NCBI GenBank assembly: GCA_963808965.1
Contig: CAWEHU010000004.1
Location: 78,414-142,413, forward strand
Length of the DNA: 64,000 nt
DNA from: CAWEHU01 sp963808965
Lineage (GTDB): Bacteria; Pseudomonadota; Alphaproteobacteria; Acetobacterales; Acetobacteraceae
Direction of reading: 5' to 3'
Part shown: positions 34,269-43,386 of the stretch, piece by piece
Layout: each line of letters opens with the position of its first letter
Position numbering within the stretch: the stretch's first letter is position 1
The notes under the pieces: model-generated
The model's input: only the letters and a program-made list of their open reading frames with translations
What the model was told of the DNA's origin: nothing
Database searches by the model: none
Program-made: the position numbers and the translations under genes

Positions 34269-34631
34269 GTGGTTGTTTGATTCCGTTACGGGGCGCCCGG
34301 GATCGGCCCGGGCTGTGCCGTTTTGCTTGCGCATTTCCTCGCCGGAAACACGACTTGCCCGCGCCGGGTGGTCCGAAGGGCGCGGGCCGGGTTGGATTGC
34401 AGCTTGTCCCCGCATACGTGATGCGAGGCTTTCAAACAGATAAGCCCCGGCGGGACGGAATGAAGCGAAACTCAAGCCAAACGGGTGTATTTAAGGGAAA
34501 ACCTATCTCGTCCCGCACGGGATCAGAACCCCGGGCCGCGTCTCCGCCGCAGCCACATATTCTCGGCCTCTCCCGCTCCGCCCATCTCGTGCCAACGGCA
34601 GGTACGTCCCGCTCGCCTGCACCTTTTTTCA
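34269..34631 (-). promoter_or_regulatory. rpsA leader region with two strong hairpins
   Basis: These 363 bases hold no supportable gene. Two stems lie close to the rpsA start: GCCCGGG/CCCGGGC (34295-34313, loop of 5) and GCCCGCGCC/GGCGCGGGC (34357-34387, loop of 13). In E. coli the rpsA leader folds into hairpins that S1 itself binds to control translation, so a similar function is plausible. A promoter must lie further upstream, but I cannot fix its boxes. The rest shows nothing I can name. Confidence 0.45.
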
Positions 34632-35867
34632 TCAGATAACCCCTTGCTTTCGGAGGTCCTCGACCTCGCCAGACGGCAGGCCGAGCAGCTCTCCCAAGAC
34701 CTCCTCCGTGTGCGCGCCGACCGGCGGACCGGGCCAGCGGACTGTCCCTAGGCTCTCCGGCACGTGGGGTACGATACCCGGGTGCAGAATGGCCCGGCCG
34801 CCGAACTGCGGGTCCGGTATCTCGCGCACCATGCCGCGCTCCCGGAACTGCGGATCGCTAGCACATTCCGCGGCCGTGTAGATCTGGGTGCAGGGGATGT
34901 CGGCTTGCGTGAGCCGCCGGTCCGCTTCGGCCGCGGTGAGGCTAGCGCTCCAAGCACCGATGATCGGGTCGAGCGCATCCGCGTGCCGCACCCGCGCTTG
35001 GTTTCCCTTGAAACGGGGATCGCTCGTGATCTCCGGCCGATCGATCAGCGCCGCCAAGCGCGCGAACAGCGGCTCGGAGTTGGCCGCGATCAGGATCCAC
35101 TTGCCGTCCGAGGTGGGGTAGGCGTTCGAGGGCGCCGCGGTCGAAATGCGCGAGCCGACCGGTTGGCGCACGGTGCCGAGCTCGCCGTACTCGGGGAGCA
35201 GGCCCTCCATGAAGCTGAGAATGGAGTCGGTCAGGGCCACGTCCAGGGTTCGCCCCTGCCCGTCGCCGCCGTTCGCCCGGTCCCGCTTCCAGACCGCCGC
35301 CATGATGCCGAATGCCGCGTACAGTCCGGCAAGCGAGTCGCCGACGCTGATCCCGACCCGCACAGGAGGCAGATCGGTCAGCTCGGGCGGATGATTGCAT
35401 AGATAGCGAAGGCCGCCGATAGCCTCGCCGATGACACCGAAGGCGGCGCGATCGCGATACGGCCCGTCCTGGCCGAAGCCGGAGATATGCGCGATCACGA
35501 GGCCGGGCCGCGTCTGCCGGAGCGTTTCGGCACCAAGCCCCAGCTTCGCGAGCTGACCGGGCCGGAAGTTCTCGACGAGGGCGTCGCAGCTCGCGACCAG
35601 GCCCAGGACGATCTCGATTGCTTTCTTGTGCTTCAGGTTGAGCGTGATTGAGCGCTTGTTCCGGCCGTGCAGGGACCACCAGAGCGACTTGCCGTCCACC
35701 TGCTTGCCCCATTGCCGCACGGGATCACCGCCGCCGGGCGGCTCGACCTTGATGACATCGGCGCCGAGATCGGCGAGCAACCGCGTGCAGAATGGTGCAG
35801 CGACGAAATGCCCCAATTCGATGACCCGAAGGCCCGAGAGCAATCCCCCATTCACGGACTGGCTCAT
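34632..35867 (-). CDS. CaiB/BaiF (class III) CoA-transferase
   Basis: 411 residues. The family signature VIELGHFVAAPFCTRLLADL and ADVIKVEPPGGGDPVRQWG is at the N-terminus, NKRSITLNLK follows, and a conserved Asp in GPYRDRAAFG matches the acyl-carrying aspartate region. These enzymes move CoA between carboxylic acids, for example formyl-CoA:oxalate or carnitine derivatives; the substrates here are unknown. ATG 35867 has a strong ribosome site (GGGAGGA). It stands alone on the minus strand. Confidence 0.9.
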   Translation of the reverse strand: MSQSVNGGLLSGLRVIELGHFVAAPFCTRLLADLGADVIKVEPPGGGDPVRQWGKQVDGKSLWWSLHGRNKRSITLNLKHKKAIEIVLGLVASCDALVENFRPGQLAKLGLGAETLRQTRPGLVIAHISGFGQDGPYRDRAAFGVIGEAIGGLRYLCNHPPELTDLPPVRVGISVGDSLAGLYAAFGIMAAVWKRDRANGGDGQGRTLDVALTDSILSFMEGLLPEYGELGTVRQPVGSRISTAAPSNAYPTSDGKWILIAANSEPLFARLAALIDRPEITSDPRFKGNQARVRHADALDPIIGAWSASLTAAEADRRLTQADIPCTQIYTAAECASDPQFRERGMVREIPDPQFGGRAILHPGIVPHVPESLGTVRWPGPPVGAHTEEVLGELLGLPSGEVEDLRKQGVI

Positions 35868-36134
35868 TATTCCTCCCCACAGCGCCGGGCCTTCGCCCGG
35901 CTTCCTGCTACCCGAAGCAATACTAGCCCTTGCTCGGAACAACTCCCAAGCGAATACGGTTGACTTCGGGCGGTTTTCCGACACGCTGACTCTATAGACC
36001 GCACGGAACGATCAGGCCGAAAGCCGCCGGCGCGTGCTGCTAGGTATTTTTGTTGTCGTTTGAAACCGCTGTAGCAGCCAGGTTGGTTACAGGCTCAAGC
36101 AGCGTGGGCGTCGCCAGCCCGCCGCAGATCGAGA

Positions 36135-36920
36135 TCAGCCGCCATGTATGGATGCGAAATCCTCGAGCACAAGCGAGAGTGCATGCGGCTCTACCTTCAC
36201 GGTTCCGGTGAACGGGTGATCAATCGCGATGATCACCAGCAGTCCGAGGAAGATCAGTGCAGAGAGCATCCCCGTCATCATTACCTGGGCGCGCAGGTTC
36301 TCGGTGCCGAAGAAGAACGTGAAGGCGACGGTCAGGATCGCGCCGCCGAACAGGACCAGCCAGAGGATACCGGGCACGATGCCGGACGCCAGGACGAGCC
36401 GGGTGCGCCGCGCTTGGGTTACGTGATCGAGCTGATTTAGAACCTCGGTAAGTAGGGCCGCGTCCCGGAGAGTCTGGGGATTGAAGGTGAGGAGCGTATT
36501 ATAGGTCGCGTCCAGTGCGCGCTTGGCCGCGTTGCTCGACCCGCCCTGCTGCATCGCCGGCCAGTCTTGTTCGATCGTCGAGCGCACGTAGCCGGTCAGG
36601 CTTTCGCGCAAGCGTCCGCCGGACTCTGGGCCCATGCCGTCTGCAAGGCGATAGATCGTCGCCGCGGCGCCGGCTTCCTGTACGACGGCCACCTCGGCTT
36701 CGCTGAACTTCTCCCATACGATGATCACCACGAAAGCCAGCAGGACAGCGTACAGGACGCCCACTGTCGCGAACTTGAAACCCGCCACCTCATTATTGGT
36801 GCTCAGCCGCTCCAGGGTGACATGCCGACGGACCATGACCGGACCGAACATGGCCAGCAGTGAGGTGAGCCCGACCAGAAGGACGCCGGAGATCCAAAGT
36901 GGCAGGTTTGATAGGAACAA
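36135..36920 (-). CDS. DUF4239 (bestrophin-like) membrane protein
   Basis: 261 residues with about four membrane segments: residues 8-28, 52-70, and two near the C-terminus (ILWLVLFGGAILTVAF and LSALIFLGLLVIIAI). The central soluble part carries VQEAGAAATIYRLADG and YNTLLTFNPQ, typical of DUF4239. Function is unknown; distant similarity to bestrophin channels has been proposed. The 267 bases between its stop and the CoA-transferase start, and the 258 bases upstream of it, show no further gene. Confidence 0.8.
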   Translation of the reverse strand: MFLSNLPLWISGVLLVGLTSLLAMFGPVMVRRHVTLERLSTNNEVAGFKFATVGVLYAVLLAFVVIIVWEKFSEAEVAVVQEAGAAATIYRLADGMGPESGGRLRESLTGYVRSTIEQDWPAMQQGGSSNAAKRALDATYNTLLTFNPQTLRDAALLTEVLNQLDHVTQARRTRLVLASGIVPGILWLVLFGGAILTVAFTFFFGTENLRAQVMMTGMLSALIFLGLLVIIAIDHPFTGTVKVEPHALSLVLEDFASIHGG

Positions 36921-37178
36921 AGGAGATCCTTGCTGTCAGAAGCTCGGGGCCAAGGGTGCCCCGCTCCAGCCTTTCTACACTGCTCGGCATGATGCCCAAG
37001 CGCACAAGGCGAAACGCGCGGATTCCTTCTTGATGCGGCGTGGCGCACGCGGCTTTCTGCGTTTTCGCGTTCGCCTCTCGCGGCGACACGCGAGCTTCCC
37101 GCTCCTGACAGGGTGACAAGGAGCAGGCAGGCTCTACTGTATCCGGCCCCGAGGATCGAGCGACAACAGAGGGAGGGT

Positions 37179-38066
37179 ATGATGGCGGGATCCGCTTCGT
37201 TGCGGGCGTTACTCGCGCGCGAGGGCTGCCTGGCGCTGCCCGGCGTGTACGACGGCATCTCGGCCCGCGTCGCCGACAGTCTTGGCTTTGAGGCGCTCTA
37301 CATGACCGGATACGGCGCGGTCGCTTCGGCGCTCGGGATGCCGGACGCGGGGCTTGCGACCTTCACCGAGATGCTGGACCGCGTTCGGTGCATTGCCGGA
37401 GCCATTCGCGTTCCCTTCATCGCCGATGGCGATACCGGGTATGGGGGCCTGCTGAACGTGGATCGGACCGTGCGCGGCTACGCGGCGGCGGGCGCGGCCG
37501 GCATTCAAATCGAGGACCAGGAATTCCCGAAGAAATGCGGGCACACCGAGTTCCGTCGGGTGATTCCGGAGGATGAGGCGGTGGCGAAGATCCGCGTCGC
37601 AGTGGATGCGCGTCCAAGCCACGAGTTCCTGATCATCGCCCGCACCGACGCGCGCTATTCGGAAGGCATGGACGCGGCACTCCGGCGGGGCGAACGCTTC
37701 CTCGGCGCCGGAGCGGACGTGCTGTTCGTGGAAAGCCCGGAGAGCCTGGAGGAGTTGCGCCGGGTCGGCGAGACGTTCCGGGGCGCGAATCTGCTGGCGA
37801 ATATGGTCGAGGGCGGGCGCACGCCCTACCTTTCCGTGCACGAATTGGCCGCTATGGGCTTCAAGATCGCGATCTACCCGGGCACCGGATTCCTCACCGC
37901 CGCCGGCGCGCTGAAAGCGGCGTACGCGCATCTCAGGCGGGCGGGGATCGGCACGGGATCGGAGGCGCCCATGCTGCCGTTTTCCGAGATGAACGCGCTG
38001 ATGGGGTTCCCCGCCGTCCACGCCTTCGAAAGCCGCTACGGCGTGCAGCGCAGCCGGACCGAGTAA
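37179..38066 (+). CDS. PEP mutase/isocitrate lyase superfamily lyase
   Basis: 295 residues, TIM barrel. The metal-binding loop is IADGDTGYGG, followed by QIEDQEFPKKCGH with the gating Cys, then IARTDAR and LANMVEGG. The superfamily includes 2-methylisocitrate lyase, 2,3-dimethylmalate lyase, oxaloacetate decarboxylase and phosphonopyruvate hydrolase; the KKCGH loop favours a C-C lyase or decarboxylase. It is followed after five bases by an MFS gene. A paralogue lies at 49282-50169. Confidence 0.88.
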   Translation: MMAGSASLRALLAREGCLALPGVYDGISARVADSLGFEALYMTGYGAVASALGMPDAGLATFTEMLDRVRCIAGAIRVPFIADGDTGYGGLLNVDRTVRGYAAAGAAGIQIEDQEFPKKCGHTEFRRVIPEDEAVAKIRVAVDARPSHEFLIIARTDARYSEGMDAALRRGERFLGAGADVLFVESPESLEELRRVGETFRGANLLANMVEGGRTPYLSVHELAAMGFKIAIYPGTGFLTAAGALKAAYAHLRRAGIGTGSEAPMLPFSEMNALMGFPAVHAFESRYGVQRSRTE

Positions 38067-38071
38067 CCGCC

Positions 38072-39454
38072 ATGAGCGTCCGCGTTGCCGGCCGGCTCGA
38101 TCGGCTCCCGATCCTGCCGTTTCACCGGCGGCTCTTATGGCTCATCGGCGCGGGGATGTTCTTCGACAGTTTCGACATCTATCTCGCCGGTTCCGTGCTG
38201 GGCGAACTCGTGCATAGCGGCTGGTCGACCGTGCCGCTGAACGCGCGATTCATCTCGGCGACGTTCGTGGGCATGCTGATCGGCGCGGCGGGCGCGGGCT
38301 GGCTGGGGGACCGTTACGGGCGCAAATTCACCTATCAGTTCAATCTCGCGATCTTCGGCCTCGCCTCGCTCGCCTGCGCGGCGGCGCCAGATATGGGCTG
38401 GCTGATCGCAGCCCGGTTTGTGACCGGCATCGGCCTCGGGGCGGAGATCGTGATCGGCTACGCGACGATGCTGGAATTCGTACCGCCCGCCTATCGCGGA
38501 CGCTGGGCCGCGCTGCTATCGCTCGTTACCAATTTCGGCCTGTTCGCCTCCACTTTGCTGAGCTGGCTTATCATCCCGTCGCTCGGCTGGCGGCCAATGT
38601 TCGTGATCGCGGCGGCGGGTGCGTTCCTCGTTTTGTGGATGCGACAGGCGATGCCGGAATCGCCGCGCTGGCTGGAATTGAACGGGCAGCCGGAGGAGGC
38701 CGACGCGATCCTGCGGGGCGTCGAGGCGGAGGCGGCCTCTCTATCCCTGGCCCTTGCCCCACCCGCGCCGGATTTGCCGCCGTCCCAACCTGTGCGGCTC
38801 TCGAGCGCCGGTTTCCTGCGCAGCGTCGCGGTCGGCAGCGTGATGCAGGCCGTGCTGGGGATCGCGATCTATGGTTTCGTCGCCTGGGTACCGACCTTCC
38901 TCGTGCAGCACGGCCTGGCGATCAACCGTTCGCTCGGGCAGGCGGTGCTGATGTCGCTGGGCGGCCCGGCCGGGGCCGCGCTTGCTTGGCTGCTGAGCGA
39001 CAGGATCGGTCGTCGGCCGTCCATCATCGCCGCCTCCCTGCTCGCGGCGATCTGCGGCCCGGCCTTCGCCCAGGCGCCGTCGCAGGAAATGGCCGTGCTG
39101 CTCGGCTTTCTGATGTTCACGCTGATCTACTTCCTGGTGTCGGTGATCGTCGCGGGCTACGTGCCGGAGTTGTTCCCGACATCCGTGCGCATGCGCGGCA
39201 ACGGCATAACCAGCATGGCCGGGAGGCTGACCACGATCTTCGTGCCATTCGGAGTGGTGGCGCTGTACGGCATGGGCGGGGTCTCCGCGGTGCTGACCGG
39301 CGTCGCGGTCGCCCTGCTGGTGCAGGCGGCGTTGGCCTGGGCTTACGGGCACGAAACGAATGGCCGCAGCCTGGAGGCGATCGCGCAAGATACCGGAGCC
39401 GGCCCGCAGCTTGCCCCCAGGGCGGCCATTGACCTTGCGGATCGTCCGCCATGA
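38072..39454 (+). CDS. MFS transporter, aromatic acid/sugar-porter type
   Basis: 460 residues, twelve helices. FDSFDIYLAGSV is typical of the aromatic acid:proton symporter group; motif A appears as GWLGDRYGRK and again as LLSDRIGRRPS, and PESPRWL precedes the central loop. A VPELFPTSVRMRG stretch supports the sugar-porter-like fold. It is only five bases from the lyase gene, so the carrier probably imports an organic acid that the lyase cleaves. Confidence 0.87.
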   Translation: MSVRVAGRLDRLPILPFHRRLLWLIGAGMFFDSFDIYLAGSVLGELVHSGWSTVPLNARFISATFVGMLIGAAGAGWLGDRYGRKFTYQFNLAIFGLASLACAAAPDMGWLIAARFVTGIGLGAEIVIGYATMLEFVPPAYRGRWAALLSLVTNFGLFASTLLSWLIIPSLGWRPMFVIAAAGAFLVLWMRQAMPESPRWLELNGQPEEADAILRGVEAEAASLSLALAPPAPDLPPSQPVRLSSAGFLRSVAVGSVMQAVLGIAIYGFVAWVPTFLVQHGLAINRSLGQAVLMSLGGPAGAALAWLLSDRIGRRPSIIAASLLAAICGPAFAQAPSQEMAVLLGFLMFTLIYFLVSVIVAGYVPELFPTSVRMRGNGITSMAGRLTTIFVPFGVVALYGMGGVSAVLTGVAVALLVQAALAWAYGHETNGRSLEAIAQDTGAGPQLAPRAAIDLADRPP

Positions 39455-39517
39455 AGGTGTAGGATCGAGACCCCGCAGCGGGCGCGCGAGACGCCGGAGC
39501 GGGAGGGAGGGTGTGCC

Positions 39518-40513
39518 ATGCTCACGCGCCGAACGATCGGACGCTTCTGCCTCGCGCTCAGTCTGGGCGCGGCTATGGCGGCGTCTGGGCCGGGGCCCGC
39601 GAGGGCCGAGACTATTACAGTCACGCACTGGGGCGGGCAGTTCTATGGCGCGCCTTACGCCGTCGCCATCGAGAAGGGGTTCTTTCGCCAGCACGGCGTC
39701 GATGTCACCGGCATCCTGACCGCGGCGGGTGGCGGCACGGCGGTTCGCAACACGCTCGCGGGCGGGATCCCGTTCGGGGAGGTTTCGCTGGCCGCGGCCG
39801 TTCAGGCGATCAATTCCGGGCAGAAGCTCATCATCGTCGCCGCTGGTACGCAGAGCGTGGCGGATCAGCTCTGGGTGGTGCGGAAGGATTCGCCGCTGCG
39901 CGGCATAAAAGATCTCGCCGGGAAGAAGATCGCCTACACGGCGCCCGGATCGGTCAGCAACATGATCATCCTCATGGCGCTGAAGGCGAACGGCATGACG
40001 GCGCAGCAAGTGCAACTCGTGCCTGCCGGGGATCTCGGCGCGAACATCTCCGCGGTCAGCAGCGGCGCCGTCGATGCCGCCTTCTCCGACGAATTGATCC
40101 TGGCGCAGAACACGGAGCTGGTGCGGCCGGTGTTCTATGTGCGCGATGTGATGTCGCCGCGCATGATGCAGACGGTGCTGATCACCACGGCCGATTACGC
40201 CCGCGCACACCCAGACACGATCAAGGGCCTCATCGCTGCCCGGCGGGAAGGCCTCGCCTACCTCGCCGAGCATCCGGACGAAGCCGCCGATATCACCGCC
40301 CGCGCCTACAACAACCCCAACACCGACCTGTTTCGCACTCACGTGCGCGAACTGCTGAAGGAGAACTACTGGAGCGATGGGCGCTTCGACTATGAGGGGA
40401 TGAATCACATGGTCGAGGGCTTGCAGATCACCGGGCAGCTCAAGGGCAACGTGGATTGGTCCAAGCTGGTCGATACCTCCTATCTGCCGGCGGATCTGCG
40501 CGCGGCGCGATGA
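39518..40513 (+). CDS. ABC importer substrate-binding protein (NMT1/SsuA-like)
   Basis: 331 residues with a signal peptide (FCLALSLGAAMAASGPGPARA). The mature domain begins TITVTHWGGQFYGAPYAVAIEKG with the GFFRQHGVDV pattern of NMT1/TauA-type proteins. This class binds small compounds such as taurine, sulfonates, nitrate or pyrimidine precursors; the ligand here is unknown. Its stop overlaps the start of the ATPase gene. Confidence 0.87.
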   Translation: MLTRRTIGRFCLALSLGAAMAASGPGPARAETITVTHWGGQFYGAPYAVAIEKGFFRQHGVDVTGILTAAGGGTAVRNTLAGGIPFGEVSLAAAVQAINSGQKLIIVAAGTQSVADQLWVVRKDSPLRGIKDLAGKKIAYTAPGSVSNMIILMALKANGMTAQQVQLVPAGDLGANISAVSSGAVDAAFSDELILAQNTELVRPVFYVRDVMSPRMMQTVLITTADYARAHPDTIKGLIAARREGLAYLAEHPDEAADITARAYNNPNTDLFRTHVRELLKENYWSDGRFDYEGMNHMVEGLQITGQLKGNVDWSKLVDTSYLPADLRAAR

Positions 40514-41328
40514 GCCCGCCCTCGCCGGCGGCGCCCCCCGGAGGCGAAACCCACGCGAGCCTGCGCGGCGTCACGCGGCGCTATGGCGGTGCGCAACCCG
40601 TTCACGCGCTGGGTCCGATCGACCTCGATCTCGCGCGTGGCGAGTTCTTCTCGGTCGTCGGTCCGTCGGGCTGCGGCAAATCCACTCTGCTCGACGTGCT
40701 CTCCGGGCTCGGCCGACCGAGCAGCGGCACGGTGGTTTTCGAGGGCCGCGATCTGCAAGGAAGCGTGCCCGACGGCGTCGGTGTCGTGTTCCAGGAGGAC
40801 GCGAGCTTCGCGTGGCTGAACGTGCGGAACAACGTGGCGTTCGGGCTGCGCCGGACCAGGCTTGACCCGGCCGAGATCGCCCAGCGGGTCGATCATGCGA
40901 TCGCTTTTATGGGACTTGCGCCGTTCGCGGACCACTACCCCGCGCAGCTCTCCGGCGGGATGCGGCAGCGCGTCTGCATTGCGCGCACCTTGGTACAGCA
41001 GCCGCGCCTCATTTTGCTCGACGAGCCTTTCGGGGCGCTCGATCAGCAGACCCGGCTGCTGATGGGCGACGAGTTGTTGCGGTTGTGGCGAGAGACGGGT
41101 GCGACCGTGATGCTGATCACCCACGCGCTGGACGAGGCGGCGATGCTGTCCGACCGCGTCGGGGTGATGAGCGCGCGGCCTGGCCGCTTCATCGACATGG
41201 TCGAGACCGGGTGGCCGCGGGATCGCGACAGCCGCATCGTCGCCGACCCCGCCTTTGGCGCTCTGACCTCCCGCCTTTGGTCGTCGCTCCGCGCGGAGTC
41301 GCTCAAGGCGCTCGGACGCGCGGCGTGA
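40510..41328 (+). CDS. ABC importer ATPase (SsuB/TauB-like)
   Basis: 272 residues. Walker A GPSGCGKST, Q-loop VFQEDAS, signature LSGGMRQRV, Walker B LILLDEPFGALD and the H-loop ITHALDEA are intact. It energises the importer with the preceding binding protein and two following permeases. It overlaps both neighbours by four bases. Confidence 0.93.
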   Translation: MSPPSPAAPPGGETHASLRGVTRRYGGAQPVHALGPIDLDLARGEFFSVVGPSGCGKSTLLDVLSGLGRPSSGTVVFEGRDLQGSVPDGVGVVFQEDASFAWLNVRNNVAFGLRRTRLDPAEIAQRVDHAIAFMGLAPFADHYPAQLSGGMRQRVCIARTLVQQPRLILLDEPFGALDQQTRLLMGDELLRLWRETGATVMLITHALDEAAMLSDRVGVMSARPGRFIDMVETGWPRDRDSRIVADPAFGALTSRLWSSLRAESLKALGRAA

Positions 41329-42086
41329 GCCGGCGGCGGGCCGTCCTGGCCGTTCGCGTAGCTGTCCTCGCCGCCCTCGTGCTGCTGCTCGAAGCGTTGT
41401 GCCGGGCCGGAGTCATCGACCCGCTGACGATCATTCCGCCCAGCGACATGGTGGCTGCCATGATTGGCGAGATCGCCTCCGGCGAGATCATCCCGAGCAT
41501 GGTGCAGACCTTCTCGACCATCGCGCTGGCCTTCGTGCTGGCGGTGGCGCTCGGCACCTTGCTGGGGGCGGTGGTGCATGCGTTGCCCCGACTGCGCCGA
41601 GCCATTGATCCGCTGCTCGCCTCCTACTACTCGGTGCCCACCTTCATCTTCTATCCGCTGCTGGTGGCGATGCTTGGGCTCGGCATGGCGCCGCTGGTGG
41701 TGCTCGGTATCCTGTCGGCGACGCCCGCGGTGGTCATCAGCACGTTGGCGGGGCTCGACAACGTCTCCCCGGTGATGCGCAAGGTGGCGCGGATGCAGCG
41801 GCTCGGCCGCGCCCGAACGCTGTGGCTCATCGTGCTGCCCGCCGCGCTGCCGGATTTGTTCAGCGGCTTTAAGCTCGCGCTGAGCTACGCCCTGATCGGC
41901 GTCATCGCCGGAGAGTTCATCCTGTCCGGCAGCGGCCTCGGATATGCGATCTCCTTTGCCTACCAGAGCTTCGACAACCGCGCGATGTACGGGCTGATGC
42001 TGTTCGTGCTGCTCGTGGCGATCACGGCGAACGCCGTGCTTTACGTGTGGGAAGGCCGGCTCGCCCGCCGGCGCGCGCGCACATGA
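41325..42086 (+). CDS. ABC importer permease (SsuC-like), first copy
   Basis: 253 residues from GTG 41325, which overlaps the ATPase stop. About six helices; the EAA-like loop for ATPase contact reads MRKVARMQRLGRARTLWLIVLP. LLASYYSVPTFIFYPLLVA is the conserved permease core. The system has two different permease genes, so the channel may be a heterodimer. Confidence 0.9.
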   Translation: MSRRRAVLAVRVAVLAALVLLLEALCRAGVIDPLTIIPPSDMVAAMIGEIASGEIIPSMVQTFSTIALAFVLAVALGTLLGAVVHALPRLRRAIDPLLASYYSVPTFIFYPLLVAMLGLGMAPLVVLGILSATPAVVISTLAGLDNVSPVMRKVARMQRLGRARTLWLIVLPAALPDLFSGFKLALSYALIGVIAGEFILSGSGLGYAISFAYQSFDNRAMYGLMLFVLLVAITANAVLYVWEGRLARRRART

Positions 42087-42869
42087 GCGACCTCACCGCG
42101 CCGGACACGCTGGCGGCCCGGCAATTTCCCCGCCGCACCGGCACCTTCGACCTGCTGATCGTGACTGCAATCCTGCTCGCGTTGTGGCAGGCGCTGGGAA
42201 GCTGGACGGGCGGTATCGCTATCACGCCGCCGCTCGGCACGCTCGCCTATCTCGCAAATCTCTTACTGACGGCGATGTTCTGGGACCATGTCGGGGCGAC
42301 GGCAACGGCGTTTGCGCTGGCGTTTGCACTTTCCGGCGGCATCGGGCTCGGGCTCGGCTTGATCTTGGGGTTGCAACGGTTCGCCGCGGACGTGGCCGAG
42401 CCGATTCTCGCCGGATTCTACACCATTCCGAAGGTGACGCTGTATCCGGTGGTGCTGCTCATCTGCGGCCTCGGCATGTCGGCGAAGGTCACGTTCGGCG
42501 TGATGCACGGGCTCGTGCCCGTAACGCTGTTCACGCTCGGCGCGGTGCGCAACGCTGCCTCCCGTGCTGGTGCGCGCGGCAAGGGCGATGCGGCTCACGC
42601 CGTGGGAGGCGATGCGCTCCGTGCTGATCCCGGCCTGCCTGCCGGGAATCGTGAACGGGCTCCGGATCGGCTTTTCGCTCAGCCTGCTCGGGGTGCTGAT
42701 CGGCGAGATGTTCTCTTCGCAGCGCGGTCTCGGCTTTCTGTTAGTGAACGGCCTCGCGCAGCACAACGTGCCGCTGACCACGTCCGTCGTTGTGGTCATC
42801 GTCGTCGCGGCGATCGTGGCCAACACGCTGATGCTGCGTCTTGGCCGGAACATCACGCATCGGGGCTGA
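42083..42869 (+). pseudogene. ABC importer permease, second copy, frameshifted
   Basis: The N-terminal half (TFDLLIVTAILLALWQALG to VTLFTLGAVRN) is in one frame. From about 42554 the sequence continues in the next frame as VLVRAARAMRLTPWEAMRS, the EAA loop, and ends GRNITHRG. Removing the G at 42554 restores VRNLPPVLVRAAR and a 261-residue permease. It overlaps the first permease by ATGA. The +1 length (787 bases) fits an insertion, most simply a sequencing error. Confidence 0.85.
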
Positions 42870-42935
42870 GCCGAGGCTTCCCGTCCTCGTCGGGCGTCGG
42901 ATCGTCCCGGCCCGGACTGGATGAGGAGAAGCCGG

Positions 42936-43343
42936 ATGCCGGGACGTCGGCCGAAGGTGGCCAAAAAGTTGGCCGCAAACGCATCGCCAAAGGCCGAGTC
43001 TCCGAGCATCACGGGAGCCGCGTTCTGGGAGCTGATGGATAGCTGGAAGGTTCCCGATGAGGCTGCTTTGCGCTTGATCGCTGGGCCGCCTCTAACGGAG
43101 GCGGGGAAGCGTCCACGGTTCCGGCTGACCGGTGAACAGGCCGAGAGGTTCATCTTATTGCGCGAGATCGACCGGCATCTCGTCGATCTTTTCGGGAAGG
43201 CGGCCACTTGGCTGGTTCATTCCAATCCGGCCCCGGAGTTTTCCGGCCGGACGCCTTTGGAGCACATGCTGCGCAATGGCCGTCGCGGGATCAGTGATGT
43301 GCTTCATTTCCTGAAGCTACAGACCTTCAAGGCGTCGCTCTGA
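42936..43343 (+). CDS. MbcA/ParS/Xre-type antitoxin with DUF2384 domain
   Basis: 135 residues. The C-terminal half has the toxin-binding domain pattern: HLVDLFGKAATWLVHSNPAP, then FSGRTPLEHMLRNGRRGI and VLHFLKLQ, typical of DUF2384 partners of RES toxins. The basic N-terminus (MPGRRPKVAKKLAA) may bind DNA. No RES-domain toxin follows; the next gene is a convergent transporter binding protein. The ATG at 42936 has GAGGAG upstream. Confidence 0.8.
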   Translation: MPGRRPKVAKKLAANASPKAESPSITGAAFWELMDSWKVPDEAALRLIAGPPLTEAGKRPRFRLTGEQAERFILLREIDRHLVDLFGKAATWLVHSNPAPEFSGRTPLEHMLRNGRRGISDVLHFLKLQTFKASL

Positions 43344-43386
43344 TGGCGGCCAGATCAGCGGCGCGAGGCTCCACCCGGTTCGGCGC

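Noticed and set aside
34432..34632. 66-codon frame upstream of rpsA on the minus strand
   Set aside because: No homology pattern and it lies in the probable leader and promoter region of rpsA.
36793..37258. Overlapping minus-strand frames of about 110-150 codons between DUF4239 and the lyase
   Set aside because: Arg/Ser-rich products, no motif and no convincing ribosome site; treated as non-coding.
38741..40408. 555-codon minus-strand frame opposite the MFS and ABC binding-protein genes
   Set aside because: Composition is His/Arg-rich with no motifs, and the plus strand encodes clear proteins.
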